From the NCBI GenBank assembly GCA_033675265.1, contig JAUJYZ010001002.1, positions 221,501 to 285,500 on the forward strand: a DNA stretch of 64,000 nt, given 5' to 3'. The position numbers and the translations under genes are program-made. Below the pieces are notes generated by a model. That model was not told the origin of the DNA. It made no database searches and worked only from the letters and a program-made list of their open reading frames with translations. Positions 46,893 to 58,293 of this stretch are shown here, piece after piece (position 1 is the first letter of the stretch; each line of letters opens with the position of its first letter). The DNA is from Actinostola sp. cb2023 (lineage: Eukaryota > Cnidaria > Anthozoa > Actiniaria > Actinostolidae).

Positions 46893-47110
46893 TGTGTGTG
46901 ATACTTGATAGTGTCTCTTATGATATTTCCTCTCGTGTATATATGTAAACCTATATGCCAAGTACAACGTAACTGAATAAACACCATAGCACGAAAAGAA
47001 TAGAACACCGATAAGACTGTCTTTATTAGTAATATTTTTATTGCTTTTATCTTGATGCAAAGGAGTGTATTTGCTTATGCTGTGTTACCCTGATAAACGA
47101 GATTATCTCA
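46893..47110. other. Intergenic, no feature recognised
   Basis: AT-rich sequence between two tandem arrays; nothing recognised. Confidence 0.4.
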
Positions 47111-47264
47111 ATATTGAACTACTGTGAGAGTATTCCATGCACCTGTGTATGTTGTAATTCGTGGATGATCTCATTTGCTGTTCATAATATTGATTTTTGT
47201 TACTCTTGTTATTGTGTTTGTTCCTGTTCTCATTCCTGTTTTTATACTCACTGTTGTTATTATT

Positions 47265-48060
47265 GCTGTTCGGTTACCGTTCTTACTGCTGTTTTTGTTG
47301 CTGCTGTTGTTGTTGTTGCTGTTGTTGATGATAATGTTGTTGATGTTCGGTTACCGTTCTTTACTGCTGTTTTTGCTGTTGATGTTGTTGCTGTTGTTGA
47401 TGATAATGTTGTTGGTGTTCGGTTACCGTTCTTACTGATGTTTTTTTGTTGATGTTGTTGTTGTTGCTGTTGTTTGATGATTTTGTTGTTGGTGTTCGGT
47501 TACCGTTCTTGATGATAACTGTTCGGTTACCGTTCTTTACTGATGTTTTTGTTGTTGCTGTTGTTGATGATAATGTTGTTGGTGTTCGGTTACCGTTCTT
47601 ACTGATGTTTTTGCTGTTGTTGTTGCTGTTGTTGATGATAATGTTGTTGGTGTTCGGTTACCGTTCTTACTGATGTTTTTGCTGTTGTTGTTGTTGCTGT
47701 TGTTGATGATAATGTTGTTGGTGTTCGGTTACCGTTCTTTACTGATATTTTTGCTGTTGTTGTTGTTGCTGTTGTTGATGATAATGTTGTTGGTGTTCGG
47801 TTACCGTTCTTTACTGATATTTTTGCTGTTGTTGTTGTTGCTGTTGTTGATGATAATGTTGTTGGTGTTCGGTTACCGTTCTTACTGATGTTTTTGCTGT
47901 TGTTTTTGTTATTGTTGCTGGTCGAATATTGTTCTTACTGCTGTTTTTTTGTTGGTGTTGATGATAATGTTGTTGCTATTCGGTTACTGTTCTTATCACC
48001 ATTATTATTGTTACTATTATTAATGTTGTTATTAGCAGTAACAAAGGCAGTATTTACAGC
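47265..48060. repeat. GTT/GAT-rich tandem array, ~70-85 bp unit
   Basis: About nine units contain GTTCGGTTACCGTTCTT, ACTGATGTTTTTGCTGTTGT and GTTGTTGATGATAATGTTGT. Leu-rich ORFs follow from the (GTT)n composition. Confidence 0.9.
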
Positions 48061-48253
48061 CACATTTACCTTCTAGTGATACAAACCAGTGAAGGAGCCT
48101 GAAATTCCCACTTTCTTTACTTTTTGCTTGTAGCGCAAATCATTGCTTTTAGTCCAATATCTGCCACATACACAAGTGTATTTTAAAAACTATTTGTGTG
48201 CGGATTTTGTTAGTTTATTGTACATTAATTGAGCCTATTTACAGCTGCGTTCA

Positions 48254-48945
48254 TAGAGTGCAAACCATATGTCCGTGAAATAGTACTATGTGATATTTAC
48301 TGCATGAGCGGCCGTGTTGTATCGGTAGATATAGATCCGAGCCGTAAGCGAGGATCTATATCTCCGATACAACACGGACGCGAGTGCTGTAACTGGCTTC
48401 TAAACCTCCATCCCAATTTACCATGATTTAAAACAGCATTACACGAAATCTGAGTAAATAACACAAGAAAATTACAGAACTTTCTTGTAAAGGTACTTTT
48501 GACGTCACTGTCATGCGCAGGATACACCTCAAGTCATCCCACATTGGAAAGAGCTTTTGTATTTGTAAATAGGAAGCCATAATGATATTCGTAACGTGCT
48601 GTCGGTGCTTTAATGCAAAGGTCAATGATACGAGTAAATGAGACCTTTGCATGACCTGTGTCAGTTCTATATCACTGATATAGAACTGATGAATAAAACA
48701 TTAGTGTTGTATCAGTGATACAGCATTAATGTTTTATTCATTAGGTCTGTATCACTGATACAGCACTGATGTTTTATTCATCAGTGTCTGTATCGGGGTA
48801 TACATGGTTGGATCAATTGCTCATGAATTATTAATGAGATTTAGAATACTAAATAGTGTTATCTCCATTGTTTTCTATTGTTTCATCAGTGCTATTTAGT
48901 ACTAATTAGTTAGTACTGTTTCACGGACATATGGTTTGCACTCTA
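48254..48945. mobile_element. Composite TIR element with inner palindromes
   Basis: The outer ends are TAGAGTGCAAACCATATGTC and GACATATGGTTTGCACTCTA. Inside are a palindrome at 48310-48379 (GTTGTATCGGTAGATATAGA / ATATCTCCGATACAAC), tandem GTATCAGTGATACAGCATTA motifs at 48655-48790, and a family A half (TCCATTGTTTTCTATTGTTT) at 48840-48910. Confidence 0.75.
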
Positions 48946-49631
48946 CATTGCTTACGGTGTTTTTCTTTCTGTTTCTGTTTGTGCTACGGCGCGGCCACTT
49001 TTCCTAGTATTCGTGTAAATATTATGTGTCACGCATTTCAATATTAATTTCCCATAGCCTGCTCCCAGTCTTGCCCGCGTACACGGCTCATTTGGTAGAC
49101 CATTGTAGATCAGCTCCGAGGGTCGTGTATGGTTCCGTTCAAATTCATCGGGGTCAGAGATTTTTCAGAGATTTTTCTTTCTCGTTTCCGCTCAGAAGGA
49201 TTTTATGGGTAATTTCCAATCTTGTGCGGAATTTTTATCAGCTGAATTGCAAGTGTTGAATAGAATACGCTCTGCTTGATAGCACATGGTGGTCAGTGTT
49301 TGACCACCACTGATTTGGAGCCAGAGAATGAGATCCATGGACTTTAAACAGCTGATTGAATCCCAGCGATAAGTTCATCTTCCTCGCGCTATCCTACCGT
49401 GAATGTTCAATAGAACATATACACCAGAAGACAGTTTATTTACAATTCATTAAAACTGTCCAATCTCATGATATTGTAAAGCATAATTTATCTAGGTTGA
49501 TACTATCTTAAGATGTCAATGTTTTGTTTGCCTTCATTAAAGAGTAAAAATTATTTGTTTATTTTTATGAAGCATGGCACGATAAGCTTAATATTGCGGC
49601 TCCGGTCGTTAGCTGAGTATATTCTTTCCTG

Positions 49632-49962
49632 TACAGTCGACTATCGTTAAAGCGGACACCCTCGGGATACCCTCGGGTGTCCATAATAACGAGAGTCCGC
49701 AGATATCGAGAGATCTTTTCAGTCAAATCTAGTATAACTGTAGCCAGCCGGGAATCAGTCCAGCCTTTGTCGATAATAACGGGGTGTCCACAAGAGCAAG
49801 GTGTCCTTATTAACCGGGTGTCCGCAATAACGAGGTGTCCGTAGTAACGGGGTGTCCGCAATAGCGAGGTGTCCGTAGTAACGGGGTGTCCACAATAGCG
49901 AGGTGTCCGTAGTAACGGGGTGTCCACAATAGCGGGATGTCCGTAAGTCGAGAGTTGACTTA
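49632..49962. mobile_element. Pogo-like MITE with GTGTCCGTAGTAACGGG repeats
   Basis: TACAGTCGACTATCGTTAAA at the left pairs with CCGTAAGTCGAGAGTTGACT at the right. The interior has about seven alternating GGTGTCC[GA]-[TC]A-TAGC/AACG units of 16-18 bp. In the 3' flank of the GPCR gene. Confidence 0.7.
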
Positions 49963-50182
49963 TATCCTGTTTTTCTCCACAACTCTTTCCTTTGTTTGCC
50001 TTCTCTTACTTTTTTCTTTAAATATCTTTCAGTAAACATCTAATTTAGTGTTACTATATGCTTTTATATTCTATTTGTGGCCTTGTACAGTGTGTTTCCT
50101 GGCATTTCAGTTATAGCTTAGTTGCTTTTATTAGGAAGTTCTATTAGATTTCTTGCAAGATTTCTCCTGAAAGAACTCGCGT

Positions 50183-51817
50183 TTACATTTCAAATCCTTT
50201 GTTTAAATCACCTTTCAGGTTTTTTAAGTAACTGTCAGTCAGGCTTGCCGAAATTCCGGCTCGGGATCCTTTCGGCCCTGGAATGTCTCTCGAGTTTTCC
50301 ATGTATGGTTCGTCCAGGTTTGGCGAAATTATTCGCTGTGCGGTCGGATTTGCAGGATCTTCGGAATCTTCCAAGTATGGTTCGTCCAGGTTTGTCGAAA
50401 CTATTCGCTGTGCGGTCGGATTTGCAGGATCTTCGGAATCTTCCAAGTATGGTTCGTCCAGGTTTGTCGAAACTATTCGCTGTGCGGTCGGATTTGCAGT
50501 ATCTTCGGAATCTTCCAAGTATGGTTCGTCCAGGTTTGTCCAAACTATTCGCTGTGCGGTCGAATTTGCAGGATCTTCGGAATCTTCCAAGTATGGTTCG
50601 TCCAGGTTTTCCGAACTTTCTGTTGGTGTATTCGGAAGAGCACGATCTCGATCGTTTTCCAATGATGTGTCCAAATTGTTTCCAGGAATTGTTCGTGGTC
50701 CGTTCGGGTTTTCAATCGAGATATCGAGGTTGCTCATCGAAATGGCCCGTGGTACGTTCCAGTTAGACGTAGTAATTCGTGTTGGCACACGAGTTACAAA
50801 CGGATTTGCGCTGCAGAACATGCGTCTGGTACCTCTTCGGAAATTGCTGCTAAACACCAGACAAACGTACGGGTTGACTGCATAGCTCGCATAGGTAAGG
50901 ATGGTAAATACCGTTTGGAGGACAAAAACTAACGTAATTGAATGTAGAGGAGGGAGTTGAGAATGCCAAAGATAATCCTGCAGGAGTACACCAATGTAAT
51001 ATGGCACCCAACAAATGGCGAAGAAGGCGACGATGACAACTGATAATTTGATGATGTTACGGTTCTGCTGCCGTCGACTTTTTGCAAAGGATTCTACACT
51101 TGCTCCTGGAATGTTCTGCCGTGTCATCTTGATGGCAATGGTACTGTAGAGAAGGATCAACGCCAGCAGTGGGACTGCGATGAGCATCACAAACCTAACA
51201 CTATCGAATATTTTATCTTCGTTGTTCGTTAAGATTTGTATACATTTCAGCACGCCTTCACTAACCTCGACTCTGAAAGCATAAAAGTAGAATGCATTGA
51301 TCCCCATCGATACCAGCCAGATCATTGGGATCAAGCATTTCAGATGCAGAATGGCAGGTTTACGGGCCAGAGGAATGACAATGGCAAAGAAGCGATCCAG
51401 TGCAATTCCTACCAAGCTGAAGATTGAAACAGCGCAGGAAACTTCACGTACGAATGGACTAAACTTGCAAACCACTTCGGTGACGAGGCTCGGTACTTTC
51501 CACAGGAAATTTCTGGAGACTTCAACGTCGATCATCCTTGGCACTGTGAATATCGTAGCTACAAGGTCTGATATGGCCATGTTGACGATGAGGACATTGG
51601 CTTTGGTCTGCATGTTTTGATTTTTAAAAACTATTGCAACAATGGCTGTGTTGCCGAGGGTGGACAGAACAAGTATGGCGACATAGCAGCAAATAGATAC
51701 GATTCGCATGATACCCATCACGGATTGAAGGCCTTCTGGATAGACAGGCAGATTTCCAAATCCTGTTCCATTCGTTCTACTTTCGTTGAACATTCCATTG
51801 ACATTGCCTTCCGACAT
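50183..51817 (-). CDS. Class A (rhodopsin-like) GPCR with repeated cytoplasmic tail
   Basis: Seen: one intronless coding frame of 544 residues from the ATG at 51817. A TTTTCCAG just upstream (51848-51855) may be the acceptor for a 5' UTR exon. The N-terminus has N-glycosylation sequons (NES, NGT). TM1 has GNTAIVAIV, TM2 NMAISDLVAT. A TM3 cysteine pairs with the loop cysteine VLKC. TM3 ends ALDRF (the DRY site, with F for Y), TM6 has ICWVPYY, and TM7 has NPYVC where NPxxY is usual. After TM7 comes a ~200-residue tail with five NLDEPYLEDSED repeats. Known: this fold couples to G proteins. CWxPYY is common in peptide/amine receptors. The ligand and subfamily cannot be set from sequence alone. 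Intronless class A GPCRs are typical of expanded invertebrate families. Confidence 0.93.
   Translation of the reverse strand: MSEGNVNGMFNESRTNGTGFGNLPVYPEGLQSVMGIMRIVSICCYVAILVLSTLGNTAIVAIVFKNQNMQTKANVLIVNMAISDLVATIFTVPRMIDVEVSRNFLWKVPSLVTEVVCKFSPFVREVSCAVSIFSLVGIALDRFFAIVIPLARKPAILHLKCLIPMIWLVSMGINAFYFYAFRVEVSEGVLKCIQILTNNEDKIFDSVRFVMLIAVPLLALILLYSTIAIKMTRQNIPGASVESFAKSRRQQNRNIIKLSVVIVAFFAICWVPYYIGVLLQDYLWHSQLPPLHSITLVFVLQTVFTILTYASYAVNPYVCLVFSSNFRRGTRRMFCSANPFVTRVPTRITTSNWNVPRAISMSNLDISIENPNGPRTIPGNNLDTSLENDRDRALPNTPTESSENLDEPYLEDSEDPANSTAQRIVWTNLDEPYLEDSEDTANPTAQRIVSTNLDEPYLEDSEDPANPTAQRIVSTNLDEPYLEDSEDPANPTAQRIISPNLDEPYMENSRDIPGPKGSRAGISASLTDSYLKNLKGDLNKGFEM
50300..50620 (-). repeat. 72 bp in-frame repeats in the GPCR tail
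   Basis: Four to five units of 24 codons, consensus PANPTAQRIVSTNLDEPYLE plus DSED. The DNA copies are almost identical (GGTTCGTCCAGGTTTGTCGA), so copy number is likely to vary between individuals. Confidence 0.92.
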
Positions 51818-52686
51818 GTTGTGAAAGGGAGCCTCAAGAATTGCTACCTGGAAAATCAAAGCAGACAAAAGGTATGACTTTTCTTCGCTCGAGTTCGTGT
51901 TCTTTTTTTCATGTGAAAAAGCGGTCCACTACTTCTCTGAAGAGTTTTATACCTCAAGGTCCCTAAACAGCCATAAAGCTCCTTATTTTCCTGACATCAA
52001 TACTCTTATCGAACACAGAAACTTTTACTTCCAGCGTTTTACAGTAGTATATACACGTAAGATGTTTATCACGACTTTGAATTTGATTTCTCTTGGTTGC
52101 ATTGGATTCGGCGCCGGATTTATTTATTATTATTATTTAAACATATTTGACTTAACATAGCTTATCTAGGGGGCTCACATCGATATATATTACAATTTTG
52201 TATTACGATTTATTTTCTAGTGACCGTCTTCAAAAAGTTGCTGTTTCATTTTGACTGTAAAATCGATCTTACCTTTATCCAAATAAACCTTGTGCGATAT
52301 GTTCTTTTCCGTTCTTCAATTCTTGACTCAGAATATATTATCAGTACGACAACACGTCGCTAATGGATGCGGTTATATAGGTGCCAGCGCTAAGTTGGAC
52401 CCGGCTCTACCAAGTCTGTAAATCAACCGTTCTTCTCGAGAGGCTGTGTAGAATAAACCAGCTTGATCGACTTCACTTCTGCATTTTATCGGGCTGATTA
52501 TCTTCGATTATTCTTCTGTCAAAAAGAAATTACCCCAAAAAGTTTTTATCGTGTCAAATGTTCAGTGCTGCAATTATTGAACCGACAGTTACATCATGAA
52601 ATCCATTATTAAATATATCATATTACCCCTTATGTCTGTCGTGTATCAGGGCTTGCCAGTGTCCTAAACTTCCGACCTACGTGGGG
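51818..52686. other. GPCR 5' flank, no gene seen
   Basis: This should contain the GPCR promoter and a possible 5' UTR exon. AT-rich, with a TATTTATTATTATTATTTAA stretch near 52120. No coding exon was recognised. Confidence 0.4.
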
Positions 52687-52970
52687 TAGAGCAGATTCCT
52701 TCTGATTGTGAAAAACTGCGGCACTCACTGCACGGCAATGGAGTCGTTTTCGTATGAGTGGGAAACATATGGCAGTACGGAATCGAAGACATCTATTTAA
52801 TCAATCACAGCGCGCAAAATCATACAATACAATACAATCATTGCTCAACCAATCAGAATGCGAACACGGCACGAACCGTAACTACTTCCCACTCATACCA
52901 AAACGACTCTAAACATATCACGGGCCGTCCTTGGCGTACGTTTTTTACAGTCGTTCGAAATCTGCTCTAT
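52687..52970. mobile_element. Family C MITE with a family B MITE inserted (52741-52910)
   Basis: The outer ends are TAGAGCAGATTCCTTCTGAT and CAGTCGTTCGAAATCTGCTC. Inside, GAGTCGTTTTCGTATGAGTG and CACTCATACCAAAACGACTC form a complete family B element holding AATCACAGCGCGCAAAAT and AACCAATCAGAATGCGAAC. This is a clear nested insertion. Confidence 0.88.
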
Positions 52971-53277
52971 GCAAACATACACAAAACGTTTTCTATTATT
53001 TTGTTTCTGAGTCAGTCCAGCGATAGTAAACACGACGTTTAAAAGAAAAAAGAGAAGGAAAAAAAGAAAGAAAAAAACCGGGAAAAAACACGGCGTTAAA
53101 TGTAGAAAGTTTTTTCTTGCACGCGATAACTTAGAGGTCTAAATAATGTGTTTACACTATTGTCATTACAAGATTTGGACATTTCATAATGTATTTACAA
53201 CCAGAAAATGAATTTTTTGACATATTTTTTTAAATAGAAATTGCACTGTCAGATCAAAGCGGCTCCAACAACCGACA

Positions 53278-53312
53278 CCCCCCCCCCCCCCCCCCCCCCC
53301 ACCCCACCCCCC
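53278..53312. repeat. C23 run
   Basis: A run of 23 C, followed by ACCCCACCCCCCGGGG. Confidence 0.85.
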
Positions 53313-53990
53313 GGGGCAACCGGCTGAACGTACGGCTTGTTTTCGTCAGTGTCACTAGAAGACAAACGCTCGTGGACCCAGCTTTGAAATTATCACACAA
53401 TGGTTTGTAAAGTAATTAGTTGCGCATCCTTTCATTTATTTTTTTATTTGTTTCCCCTTTTATTTATTTGCTTTTCGGCTTTGGAATACTTTGTCTAGTT
53501 CGTTCGCATTTCATTTCATCAGTCGGAGCGTTTTGTTTTGGGGCGTCGTCCACGACCGACAACTTTAGCTTCCGAAAACCACCTTACAGAATTGCTATCA
53601 AAACAAACTGAGTTTTTCTTGCACACAGATTTTGAGGGAAAAGCTCTTCAGGACGTGATGCCGATGTGCTGTGACTGAGCTAGATTTTTTCGTTGCAGTA
53701 AAAATGAAACCCTGAAAATTCAATGCGTTTTTGCCATAAAATGCAATATTACAATAATGTTCACAGTCTGTGTTTTAGATAAGCAAGGCCATCGAACATG
53801 TATACGGTTGCCGATTTAATTACCGTCCATATAACCAAATCTTCATCAGATCTATCGTTACCTAGAAACGAAAGCATCTGCCGTTTTACTTGCTTTGAGT
53901 GTGCTTAATGGCAACCGTTTCAGGACATTGTTTACAAGGCTAGTAAACTAATCAATCAAAGCTTTGAAAGCTGACCCGTGAAGATCCTAT
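53313..53990. other. Intergenic, no gene supported
   Basis: A short open frame starts with ATG at 53400 but gives a low-complexity hydrophobic peptide with no family signal. Nothing else was recognised. Confidence 0.4.
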
Positions 53991-53999
53991 ATTTTATTT

Positions 54000-55215
54000 C
54001 TTTCCAGTTCCTTTATTCTTTTTTGTTTCCCCTTTTTTTCTTCCTTCTTTAAAATTATTTTGTCCTTCCTTCCTTATCTTTTCTTTCTTTCTTTTCCAGT
54101 TCCTTAATTCCTATCTTTTTTCCTTCTTTCTCTTTTCTTTCTTTCTTTTCCAGTTCCTTAATTTCTTTCCTTTTTTTCTTCTTTCTTTTTATCTTTTCTT
54201 TCTTTCTTTTCCAGTTCCTTAATTCCTATCTTTTTTCCTTCTTTCTTTTTGTATTTTCTTTCTTTCTTTTTATCTTTTCTTTCTTTCTTTTCCTGTTCCT
54301 TAATTTCTATCATTTTTCCTTCTTTCTTTTTATCTTTTCTTTCTTTCTTTTCCAGTTCCTTAATTCCTATCTTTTTTCCTTCTTTCTTTTATATATTTTC
54401 TTTCTTTCTTTTCCAGTTCCTTAATTCCTATCTTTTTTCCTTCTTTCTTTTTATATTTTCTTTCTTTCTTTTCCAGTTCCTTAATTCCTATCTTTTTTCC
54501 TTCTTTCTTTTTATATTTTCTTTCTTTCTTTTCCAGTTCCTTAATTTCTATCTTTTTTCCTTCTTTCTTTTTATCTTTTCTTTCTTTCTTTTCCAGTTCC
54601 TTAATTCCTATCTTTTTTCCTTCTTTCTTTTTATCTTTTCTTTCTTTCTTTTTATCTTTTCTTTCTTTCTTTTCCTGTTCCTTAATTTCTATCATTTTTC
54701 TTCTTCTTTCTTTTTATCTTTTCTTTCTTTCTTTTCCAGTTCCTTAATTCCTATCTTTTTTTTCCTTCTTTCTTTTTATCTTTTCTTTCTTTCTTTTCCA
54801 GTTCCTTAATTCCTATCTTTTTTCCTTCTTTCTTTTTATCTTTTCTTTCTTTCTTTTCCAGTTCCTTAATTCCTATATTTTTTCCTTCTTTCTTTTTATA
54901 TTTTCTTTCTTTCTTTTCCAGTTCCTTAATTCCTATCTTTTTTCGTTCTTTCTTTTTATCTTTTCTTTCTTTCTTTTCCAGTTCCTTAATTCCTATCTTT
55001 TTTCCTTCTTTCTTTTTATATTTTCTTTCTTTCTTTTCCAGTTCCTTAATTTCTATCTTTTTTTTTCCTTCTTTCTTTTTATCTTTTCTTTCTTTCTTTT
55101 CCAGTTCCTTAATTCCTATCTTTTTTCCTTCTTTCTTTTTATATTTTCTTTCTTTCTTTTCCAGTTCCTTAATTTCTATCTTTTTTCCTTCTTTCTGTCT
55201 ATCTTTTCTTCCTTT
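54000..55215. repeat. 60 bp pyrimidine tandem array, ~19 units
   Basis: Each unit contains TTCCAGTTCCTTAATTCCTA, TCTTTTTTCCTTCTTTC and TTTTTATCTTTTCTTTCTTT. 60 is a multiple of 3, so the minus strand reads as repeated GKKIGIKELEKKERKYKKKE. Every unit carries a polypyrimidine plus CCAG, an acceptor-like signal. Confidence 0.95.
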
Positions 55216-56700
55216 TCTGCTTTTTGTACCTACCAATTGTTTCAATCGTTCCGATCACTGATGCCGGCCATTTCATTCATTCTCAATTCAAATCATTGAC
55301 TTTCCACTTCGTCTTGTCTTGTGTCTGGAAACTGATGCTACTGATTCTTACAGTGTGTTCCAACTAAAGCACATCATTGAGACTTCGTCGAACTTGATTT
55401 GAATAAAGAACTGAATGTAAACACGTAAAGTAAACACTAACACCAAGTCTCGAGTATCTACAGATATTCAGATGGCTTATCCCGTTCAGTTTTTGAGCGT
55501 TTTTTAACTTCTGTCTCCACTCACTCCGTGAATCGTCAATTTGGCTGCGTTTGCGTTTCAGTAGTAGATTAAAAGTTATCTTTGTTTGTCTTCCATAATA
55601 AAAAGTATAAGACATTTAGTGTACGTGCACATTACGTCGACTGTTTACTCTCATGGGTGACGCACTACCGTTGTTGTTTTTGTCGAAGTTTTCGTTTATT
55701 TGTCAATTTATAAATACTCAATCGCGTCTAACGAAAGTTTAGGCAATACAGTTTTGACAACATCTCAAATTACAGACTCTTGATTTGTATTGGAGGCACT
55801 TACTCCGCACAGCTAACGTCAAGCGTAGGATGACAGCAAGACACGAATTCCGAGTCGGGACGTGACGTGACATGAACGTAGTGTGCGTTTACCTTGAGAA
55901 TTAAAGCCATTAATTGATCTCTGCATGGAGGAGGGAAGTAATGGTTGCCTTGGAAGTTGGGTTGTTGATTTATATATAGATAAAAGATAGGCTTTGTATA
56001 TACGGTGAAGAGGGTCAATAAAGAAAATACATGGAAAGGGGAACTACTATTTTGTAAGGATGAAAGAAGACAGAGAGAAGGGGAATACAGAAAGACGGGG
56101 AAAAAGTAATAAAAAAAGACAAACGGAAAAAGACACAAGGGAAATATAGACAAAAGTTGGTTTCCATGTACTGCCCGCTCTCGTTTCTTTTTTCTTGATT
56201 TGTTCTGTTTTATTGACACTCTGAACGGAAACCCAGAAGACTAGGAAAGGCATGTCTGTGAGATCAAACGACTGTGTCGTCAGATCAAACGACAACAAAA
56301 AGTGGACAATATGTAACAGAAAAGCCCACACGACCAGAAAAGACACTTTCTAAAACAAGAATCACGAAACGACTCCGTAAAAAGAAAACACTATACGGAA
56401 TCGAAAGTCAAGCAAATAAGTACAAAAAAGTACAGAAAGAATGTAATAAAACACAAATATTGCATCGTACCTTCTTAGTAAAATAAATTATCTGCTTTAA
56501 TTCTCAGTCTTACGTTATCGTGATCGCCTTTTGCAGTTTCAACTGTAGCTACTAGGCCTTGAAAGCAGCGAGACTAAAATAATAACTCTTCGGTTATATA
56601 CATTCAATCAAAGCCCGGTTATAACGTCATTACATGCTCTGTTTGCGTAGCAGTTGGTTGCCGGATCCGTCAAGTCGATCGTCGGTCCGTTGATGGCTCA
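55216..56700. other. Intergenic, no gene supported
   Basis: Two short minus-strand frames (55364-55615, 55800-56219) lack family signal, and I found no splice partners. No repeat of note. Confidence 0.4.
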
Positions 56701-56702
56701 AA

Positions 56703-56795
56703 TAGACCCGATTTCGTATGACTGGTGAAAAAACACGGCACGGATTCATTCGAACTTCTAAATCAAATTGTTCACAGTCATACGAAATCTGCTCT
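56703..56795. mobile_element. Short family C MITE
   Basis: TAGACCCGATTTCGTATGAC and CAGTCATACGAAATCTGCTCT are inverted ends around AAAAAACACGGCACGG. It is the smallest member of the family in this window. Confidence 0.8.
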
Positions 56796-57040
56796 GAGTA
56801 CAACTAAGGTGCCGATACTTTTTACTTCTTACTAATATATTTCTTACTAATATATAACTTCCTTTCACTGATATTATTAAATCTGCCGACATAAATGCTC
56901 TTTGCGCTTTACAATGAACTGCACCGTTAATAAATAAAGTCAAAGAAAAGTCTTTTTGTCGGACCGCTATTAAGGCGCAATTTGCAGCTATGCGGCTTTA
57001 ATAAATATTAATAAATACAGCGTCATGAAGATCATATATA

Positions 57041-57145
57041 TCCTTTAATAATAATAATAATAATTTAATACTTATATAGCGCAAAAATTACATGTAAATA
57101 TGATCTAATGCGCTTTACAGAATAATAATAAAAACATTTCTTAAA
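57041..57145. mobile_element. (ATT)n-tailed retroelement end
   Basis: (AAT)n, then TTTAATACTTATATAGCGCA and AATGCGCTTTACAGAATAATAAT. Reverse orientation of the element end at 3098 and 62413. Confidence 0.55.
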
Positions 57146-57663
57146 CTATAAAATATGAATATCCTTTAATCGAGTTGTCGCATGTCAACCATCACTCCTT
57201 GAGCAAACATTGCAGTTTTTATTAGAATTTATGTCGGACAATGTTGATGTCTAGGTCTACCTTCGTAACAGCTACGTTAAGAGCGTTATAGCAAGTCACC
57301 AAGAATTAGGTGAATTTCAGGCGATTGTCCAACCTCGTCCCAGGCTCTTCTCCTTTGGAGCGAGGAGCCTGGGAACAAGGTTGGCGACTGTGACAATTAT
57401 AATAATAATTTAATTATTGAAAAAGCGCATTACATATAAATCTCAATGCTCTAACATAATAATACGACAATTATAATATGTTAAGTAATGATTATAACAA
57501 CGGGGCAACGAGAGATAAAGAAATCAAATTTCGTTGCACAGTCCAACCGATTTCAAAGGCCTTGAGTTGGACTGGGTACTAGAAAAGAAAAAAGTTCAAG
57601 TTTTCCATTTCTTTCCTGTTTTTTTTTCTTCCATCTTCCTTCCCTTGGAAGCACAGGCTATAA

Positions 57664-57843
57664 ACCCTTTTAATAAATCCCACAATGCATGATTTTCCGC
57701 GCTTGACGTCAAATTTATTCTTTTGAATTCCATTCATTTTCCTTCAATGTTTTCAGTCTTTGTATATTTTGAATAGAATTCAAGAGAATAAGTTTGACGT
57801 CAAGCGCGGAAAATCATGCATTGTGGGGATTTATTAAAAGGGT
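57664..57843. mobile_element. Foldback element, ~70 bp arms
   Basis: ACCCTTTTAATAAATCCCAC and TGGGGATTTATTAAAAGGGT are inverted ends, and GATTTTCCGCGCTTGACGTC pairs with GACGTCAAGCGCGGAAAATC. It contains two TGACGTCA-like half sites. Confidence 0.85.
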
Positions 57844-57905
57844 CTATATCACTCCTATAACAATAGCTTGACACTTATGGACAACGTCACCACATCTGGT
57901 CGAAT

Positions 57906-58025
57906 CTAGCCTCCTAAAGCAGACGCGTGTCCAGGCTTCCGTTTTACTCCACCGGCCACTAAGTGGTGGTGGTGGCCGGCGGAGTAAAACGGAAGCCTGG
58001 ACATGCGTCTGCTTTAGGAGGCTAG
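57906..58025. repeat. Near-perfect palindrome, ~56 bp arms
   Basis: CTAGCCTCCTAAAGCAGACG and CGTCTGCTTTAGGAGGCTAG are inverted, and the arms continue through CCAGGCTTCCGTTTTACTCC and its complement. The loop is GCCACTAAGTGGTGGTGGTG. Confidence 0.88.
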
Positions 58026-58145
58026 TCGAGTCTTGTTGGTCATGGATCCGTTGACCCTGTTGAAAGAGTAAACCAAGCATGTCATGGTGAGCGTTAGAGA
58101 ACGTACTGAGACGGTAATAGAGTTGTGTATCCCGTGAGTTACTAT

Positions 58146-58239
58146 TAGGGACCGTTCATTATTTAGGGGGAGGGGAGGGGTGAGAAATGAACGAACATGT
58201 TGTTTTTTCAGTTCCATTAGGACAACCCGTAAGGATTTA

Positions 58240-58293
<54 letters not shown>

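Noticed and set aside
47114..48076. Leu/Val-rich ORFs resembling membrane proteins
   Set aside because: Created by (GTT)n tandem units; hydrophobicity is a composition effect.
49026..49259. Small plus-strand ORF between arrays
   Set aside because: No family signal; possible promoter-like DNA only.
53400..53611. Short ORF as a secreted peptide gene
   Set aside because: No conserved motif and no splice partner; composition is that of T-rich intergenic DNA.
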